64,000 nucleotides of DNA from Myxocyprinus asiaticus (Eukaryota; Chordata; Actinopteri; Cypriniformes; Catostomidae): NCBI RefSeq assembly GCF_019703515.2, contig NC_059372.1, positions 27,765,931 through 27,829,930 of the forward strand, read 5' to 3'. The notes under the pieces are model-generated. The model did not search any database and had not been told where the DNA came from. It saw only the letters and a list, made by a program, of their open reading frames with translations. Shown here one piece after another: positions 27,263 to 64,000 of this stretch (positions are counted from its first letter, which is position 1; each line of letters opens with the position of its first letter). A program made the position numbers and the translations under genes.

Positions 27263-27523
27263 GTTTAGAGTTGTATGTTTATTATAGGTGTATGTGTGTA
27301 TGTATGTGTGTATGTATGTATATGTTTGTATGTATGTGTGTGTGTGTGTATATATATATTATTTTATTCTCTGTAAATGTGTGTACTTATGTAAGACCAC
27401 TGGGATGTTCGTTTGGGGTCGGGTGGGGTTCTTGTTTGGGGAGGGGAAGTAGTGGGAGTTAATGTTGAATCATATATATGTTTTGTTTTTCTTTGTTTTG
27501 AAAATTAATAAAAATGTTAATCA
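26492..27523 (+). mobile_element. 5'-truncated L1/Tx1-like LINE (copy A) with 16-bp target duplication
   Basis: CTAGAATTCCTCAAGC is repeated exactly at 26476-26491 and 27524-27539. Between them is only the 3' end of a LINE: the ORF2 C-terminus, a GT-rich 3'UTR and the terminus AATTAATAAAAATGTTAATCA. The same 3' segment is found at the ends of copies B and C. This is the hallmark of incomplete target-primed reverse transcription. Confidence 0.94.
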
Positions 27524-27539
27524 CTAGAATTCCTCAAGC

Positions 27540-28366
27540 ATTCTAGCCACTCGCAATGTGATTCAATTTAAGTAAATGTAATCACATATAAACGTATGTA
27601 CATATAAACGTACATAACTCAATTGTGCATTCGTGAGGATGGCTACATCTGCCTCTTAATTCACAGAATATCACCATATATTGTGTGGTACCCAAAAGTC
27701 TTAATGCACCATGCTAGAGCATCACTTTCCAGTCTGACTATAACTGTGTGTGTGTTTGTGCTGAGAGCCATGATGATTCAGGTCCCTCCACCCTCTCACA
27801 AGACCAACGGCCATAACTGGCGCAACTCACAGGAACTCCAGCACACTTCAGGCAGCCATCCTGTGACAAACAATCAGTCACATACTTTGTAAGAAAACAG
27901 AGCTTCTTATAACCCCCCACCTCACCCGCCACGTTCTGACGGTTATCAGCTCTTGCTTAGTTGTGTATACTAGAGTGAATACTTAATTTAGGATTGACAG
28001 GATGTCTTTATTTGAGAGTCTTTCTGAATCACACACTGCAGAAGACAAACAGGATGTGGGCAGGTGTGCTCAGTTCAGTTAACTGTTTTTTTGATGTAAA
28101 AAAAACATTATCCCTCTTCCTCTCCTGTGTCTCAGTGTTTCTCTCATCTTACATTTCTATGTTTACTTCCATATTTCATTTATTGTCTGTGTTTGTTTAC
28201 TCCTTTTATACAGTGGTACTCACAAGTCTGAGTCCACGTAGACAATCTGGGATTCAAAATCTAATTTAAACCTGGAAATAAACAGAATTATGAGACATTT
28301 AAACAAAGAAGCATTATGACATTAATAAATAAATAAGAAATATTAAAATATACTTATTTCTAGATC

Positions 28367-28370
<4 letters not shown>
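27540..28370. other. Intronic, no gene; Tc1-end-like fragment
   Basis: CAGTGGTACTCACAAGTC at 28213 followed by GGGATTCAAAATCTAATTTA (28249 on) looks like a single Tc1 terminal-repeat fragment; the latter word is also at 8920. Nothing else recognised. Confidence 0.4.

Positions 28371-28400
<30 letters not shown>
28371..28400. repeat. (TA)n microsatellite
   Basis: Uninterrupted TA dinucleotides immediately before the left copy of the direct duplication. Confidence 0.9.
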
Positions 28401-28405
<5 letters not shown>

Positions 28406-28410
28406 TATAT

Positions 28411-28807
28411 TGACCTAAAAAAATATGTTTGCTAAAATAAAATTTTGCTTAAGTAGATTTTACTTATTTAACATATCGATATATTTTTTTTACTGGAAAA
28501 CAAGTCAAAAATACTGATTAAAAAAATGAATTGCAGCATAATTTATTCAGTGAGCGACAGTGTCCAACATCAGGGGGATACCAAGACAAAGTGAGAAGTA
28601 TTTAACTAGTCGTGCGGTCTGAACTTGGCGGCCCCCATGAGACAATCCACTCCATATAAAATAAAACTGCTTTTCTGTCCATCCTTTTAAACTATCTTTC
28701 AAAAGTACTATTCATTTCTTCATGTGTTACTTTTTTTAATGAGGCAAAAATTACTGAGTGCACCTTTAATGCTCTGTGTTTGCCCGGTGTGTGAGATGTA
28801 GACTTAA
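28411..28807. repeat. Left copy of a roughly 390-bp direct duplication flanking arhgap4 exon 1
   Basis: Starts TGACCTAAAAAAATATG and matches 35194-35580 nearly end to end, with small indels. The match includes the non-repeat-looking flank TGCTCTGTG...TGTGAGATGTAG, past the end of the embedded MITE. Confidence 0.85.
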
Positions 28808-29124
28808 ATGTGTGCTATTGACCATGTTAATTTGTACAAAAGTTTAGATTTCTTTGCATCCATTGAAGGACACAAGATACTCTTGGAAAATGCTCAAATC
28901 ATGCTGTGAATTCCATGCCAACTGGAATGCATGCTACTGTCATTAAAGCAAAAGGGAACATCAAATAAGATGTTTTCAATTCAACGTTTCACATACATTG
29001 TTATGCTTATAATCTAATTTGTAAGGAAAAAAATTGTAGTCAATTAGACAAATGCAAAATGTAAGTATTTTCGCACACAACTTTCCTAACTGTATTTCTC
29101 TCTCTCTCTTACTCTCCTTTCCAG

Positions 29125-29572
29125 GCAAGGACAATCACAATTAACCACGGTCTCAGGAAACAGATGAAAACTATCAGGCCCCTGCAAAGCTCCCATATTC
29201 TCAGCTCTGAAAATGAAACTGTGAATGCACACACACAGTGCTGAGAGAACTGCTTAGATTGGAGCTCACTACCGTGTCCACACACACACATGCACACAGA
29301 GACTTCCCTGTTCCGTTTTCGCTGAAAGCACAGATTGAAAGACAGGGTTTTTATTTAGTTGCCTGGTATGAACTCCAGACTGTACGTGAAGAGTCTCTGT
29401 AATATAATGGAAATATAACTCATTTTTGCGAAGAACCAAAACAACAACACCACATTGGAACAGTAATTAAACAGTTTCATTGTGGAGACAAAAAAAACCT
29501 GTGTGTTCACTGTGAACCAGACACTTTGGGCCTGACCAAGTCAAAGGGACAGCTACACGAGCAAGGGAGACC
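29125..29572 (+). other. arhgap4: 5'UTR part of arhgap4 exon 1
   Basis: A pyrimidine tract (TTTCTCTCTCTCTCTTACTC) and TTTCCAG at 29118-29124 form a strong acceptor, so the exon with the ATG probably starts at 29125. The leader has upstream ATGs (for example 29166 and 29368), so translation of the main frame may be modulated. Inference from sequence only. Confidence 0.6.
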
Positions 29573-61370
<31,798 letters not shown>

Positions 61371-62210
61371 GTATAGCTCTTTGGCTGACAGCCCTCTGAT
61401 TTGTTACAGATAGATTTCTGTAATGTTCTTGCTGTGTTCCTCTAACTTTACTCCATACCTTCCATCAAGGACGGATTATGGTCCTACAATTATAAGATAT
61501 CCTAGTTACAAAATGTTAGGGACTAAGCAACAGCTGTTGACAGGACAGAATTGTTTTTTTTTTTTTTCATACTTTTTCATCTGTAGTGTTTCTGTGTTTC
61601 TTTCAATTTGAGGACCCTGGCACTGGCCCCATTGGCCTGGCCCATAATCCATCCTTACCTTCTATAACACTGGTGCTACATTCTTATTGTGCTTCTGTGA
61701 TGTCATCTGTAACCGGTCACTTGTTGTTTAATGTAATTTCTAGTGCTGTTGCATTTGAATCGTTCTGACATGGCTTTAAGCATGGCCACCACTTTGTCTG
61801 ATTATTGCTGTTGTATATGTCTTGTAAAAATGCATCTGGTTTATTGATGTGGCCTTTTAAATGGTTTGTTAAAGATTATTTGTGAAACATCTGTCTGACC
61901 ATTGGCCTGTAAATTTATTCAAAGGAATGTTAGATAATGAGAATGCATACAGTAGGGAGATAATGTGATCACTTCATTGACATTGTGCTTCCCTTAATGA
62001 GTGTGGTTTGAGAACATGGCACGGTTTGCACGATTGCTGAATCTTATTTGAAATGACATGCTACATTATTTCCATAAAGTGACACGGCAGCTTATCAAAT
62101 AGCTTTAGACAGACGTGCTCACAGTTTGTGCAGCTTAATAATCCATGTGCTTGCCAACAAAAATGTGTGCTCACCTGTGTGTGTGGGGGGGGTTGGGGTA
62201 CAGGCATGCA
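61371..62210. other. arhgap4 intron 12, nothing coding
   Basis: No RhoGAP-domain exon (expected to begin SGQ.VPLVVESC) is seen here or up to 64000. Confidence 0.6.
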
Positions 62211-62214
62211 TATA

Positions 62215-62966
62215 CACTATATTGCCAAAAGTATGTGGGCACTACATTCTAATTTCAGGGTTTAGCTTTTTCAGCTACACCCATTACTAACAGATGTATA
62301 AAATCAAGCATCCAGCCACACTTTCTCCTTACACAAACATTTTCAGTAGAATGGGGCGTACCAAAGATCTCAGTGACATTCAACATGAAACCATGGCACA
62401 GAAAGCCACCAGCAAAATGCTTCACTGATGCTCTTGTGTCTTAAAGGAATATTCCGGGTTCAATAAAAAGTTGTTAAATTGGCCAGAACTTTACACAGAA
62501 AAGGTTAGTAAGCAATTTTATCACATTAAAATCATGTTAACATATATTGTTTATGTCTTGTGGCTATACTTTTGAAACCGTGAGTATTTTAACGTTTATG
62601 GATTGGCCCCATTCACTTCCTTTGTGCCTCACTGAAACCCAGATTTTTGCTTTTATTAAAGAAAAGGAGGGACGAGTCAATAATTTTTTTGTGGTAACCA
62701 ACATTATGCCACAAATGCTGTTAATTAAGCTTAACTTGTATTGAACACTGAATATTCCTTTAATAATAGCCATGTTCCAGCATTTAGGGGAAAAGTGACC
62801 ATGTTCCAACACCTAGGTGGTAGGCCATCAAGTGGCCTTCCCAGAAGAGTGGAAACTGTTGTAGCAGAAAAGGGAGGACAAATTCCCTATTAATGCCAAT
62901 GGATTTAAAATTAAAAGTTTTTGTTTTGAAAATGTTTAACAAGCACATATGGGGTTTGGATGTCCA
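62215..62966. mobile_element. Tc1-like remnant, left end and C-terminal scrap
   Basis: CACTATATTGCCAAAAGTAT at 62215 with TA before it is a Tc1-type tip; GGGGCGTACCAAAGATCTCA is transposase start-like sequence; TCAAGTGGCCTTCCCAGAAG and GGGTTTGGATGTCCACAT (62950-62967) are the other end. Most of the middle is deleted. A TTAA MITE and then the fold-back element have inserted in it, and its right tip is not in the window. Confidence 0.72.
62445..62759. repeat. TTAA-flanked MITE, compact 315-bp copy
   Basis: AGGAATATTCCGGGTTCAAT and TTGAACACTGAATATTCCT tips, TTAA at 62441-62444 and 62760-62763. The uninterrupted counterpart of 19758-20967. Confidence 0.9.
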
Positions 62967-62969
62967 CAT

Positions 62970-64000
62970 TCATCAATCAGCCACAACATTAAAACCACCT
63001 GCCTAATATTGTGTAGGTCCCCCTCGTGCTGCCAAAATAGCACCAACCCACATCTCAGAATAGCATTCTAAGATGCTATTTTTCTCACCACAATTGTACA
63101 GAGGGGTTATCTGAGTTACCGTAGACTTTGTCAGTTCGAACCAGTCTGGCCATTCTCTGTTGACCTCTTTCATTAACAAGGTATTTCCGTCCACAGAACT
63201 GCCGCTCACTGGATGTTTTTTGTTTTTGGCACCATTCGGAGTAAATGCTAGAGACTGTTGTGTGTGAAAATCCCAGGAGATTAGCAGTTACAGAAATACT
63301 CAAACCAGCCCATCTGGCACCTACAATCATGCCACAGTCCAAATCACTGAGATTAAATATTTCCCCCATTCTGATGGTTGATGTGAACATTAACTGAAGC
63401 TCCTGACCCGTATCTGCATGATTTTATGCACTGCACTGCTGCCACATGATTGGCTGATTAGATAATCGCAAGGATGATTGTTGGTACCAGACGGGCTGGT
63501 TTGAGTATTTCTGTAACTGCTGATCTCCTGGGATTTTCACACAGAACAGTCTCTAGGATTTACTCCGAATGGTGTGTGTAAGGGGGTTCTAGGGAAAGGA
63601 GGAGGCGAGAACCGGCTTGACAACTTAAATAATAATTTAATGAACAACTTAAACAAAAACACACAACCGTAAACACACACACAGTACAGCTGCCTGTAAT
63701 TCTCTCTCTCTCGAACTGTCGTCCCCGGCCGCCTTTATCCCTTGCGCGCCCCATCAGGCTGATTGGGGACTGGGCATGCGTCATTCCAACCCGGCCCCGA
63801 CCTCCTCGGCTCTACAGTGTGAAAAACAAAAAACATCCAGTGAGCGGCAGTTCTGTGGACGGAAATGCCTTGTTGAAGAGAGGTCAACAGAGACTGACAA
63901 GACTGGTTCGAATTGACAAAGTCTACGGTAACTCAGAGAGCCGCTCTGTACAATTGTGGTGAGAAGAATATCATCTCAGAATGCTATTCTGAGATGCGGT
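62970..64000. mobile_element. Fold-back mariner-like repeat, runs off the window, hosts a solo LTR
   Basis: The left arm (62970-63400) and the inverted right arm (about 63470-64000, minus the LTR) carry the same sequence: GAGCGGCAGTTCTG, GGAGATTAGCAGTTACAGAA / its inverse, TTCTGAGATG. A transposase-like N-terminal frame (LSDLDCGMIVGARWAGLSIS, minus, 63085-63390) is present. The inverse-duplicated arm layout resembles a repeat widespread in fish; the right tip is beyond the window. Confidence 0.8.
63577..63816 (-). mobile_element. Solo LTR, 240 bp, 5-bp target duplication GTGTG
   Basis: TGTAAGGGGGTTCTAGGG at the left, TCGGCTCTACA at the right; GTGTG at 63572-63576 and 63817-63821. On the minus strand it shares ATTAAA-containing R-like and GCCTCCTCC...CTTACA ends with the LTRs at 14587 and 59247, and a GGGATAAAGGCGGCCGG word like GGGGATAAAGACTAGCCGG at 14657. 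Confidence 0.92.

Noticed and set aside
61590..61765. A possible RhoGAP-domain exon near GACCCTGGCACTGGCCCCAT
   Set aside because: Its translation does not resemble the expected start of the RhoGAP domain and there is no good splice acceptor in phase.

Overview
This window looks like a teleost fish nuclear genome, most likely a cyprinid or close relative. The grounds are intron-split vertebrate genes with fish-like protein sequence, several fish-type Tc1/mariner elements including one with Sleeping Beauty-type ends, tRNA-derived SINEs, and many short inverted-repeat elements. The species placement is inference. I see no bacterial genes, operons, CRISPR arrays or stand-alone tRNA/rRNA genes.

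Only two host genes can be supported, both on the + strand. The first (6847-9216, four exons) is a complete 200-residue NUDT16-type Nudix hydrolase, a family that includes the U8 snoRNA-decapping enzyme. The second is the 5' part of ARHGAP4, an srGAP-family F-BAR / RhoGAP / SH3 protein. Its coding exon 1 is at 29573-29639, and eleven further exons run to 61370. They give about 496 residues, covering the F-BAR domain and the linker. The RhoGAP and SH3 domains must lie beyond the right edge. A non-coding 5' exon probably ends at 18720, just after a cluster of GA microsatellites.

Layout. 1-6846: intergenic, with a 75-bp minisatellite (about 1195-1795). 6847-9216: nudt16. 9217-18700: intergenic, with short inverted-repeat elements, a tandem LTR-leader-LTR-leader-LTR array (11113-12361), a 249-bp solo LTR with a 5-bp target duplication (14587-14835) and a dead Sleeping Beauty-like Tc1 (15775-17278). 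18721-29572: presumed 5'UTR intron of arhgap4, with two SINEs, a 64-bp AT-rich minisatellite and a 5'-truncated LINE with a 16-bp target duplication. 29640-35769 (intron 1): a near-continuous block of three Tc1-like elements and one solo LTR; one Tc1 keeps an almost complete transposase. 35942-48083 (intron 2): a fold-back Tc1 derivative, a decayed Ty3/gypsy remnant, a Tc1/mariner element split by a 6.5-kb L1/Tx1-like LINE that itself carries insertions, and a 0.5-kb Tc1 miniature. 48084-54321: coding exons 3-10 with modest introns. 54322-60809 (intron 10): a second LINE that has lost its reverse transcriptase and carries a solo LTR. 60810-61370: exons 11-12. 61371-64000: nested Tc1/mariner remnants holding a 240-bp solo LTR.

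I found no convincing new biochemical system. The notable content is structural: datable nested insertions, a small family of solo and tandem LTRs, fold-back transposons, a roughly 390-bp direct duplication flanking arhgap4 coding exon 1, and a probable missing micro-exon in arhgap4.
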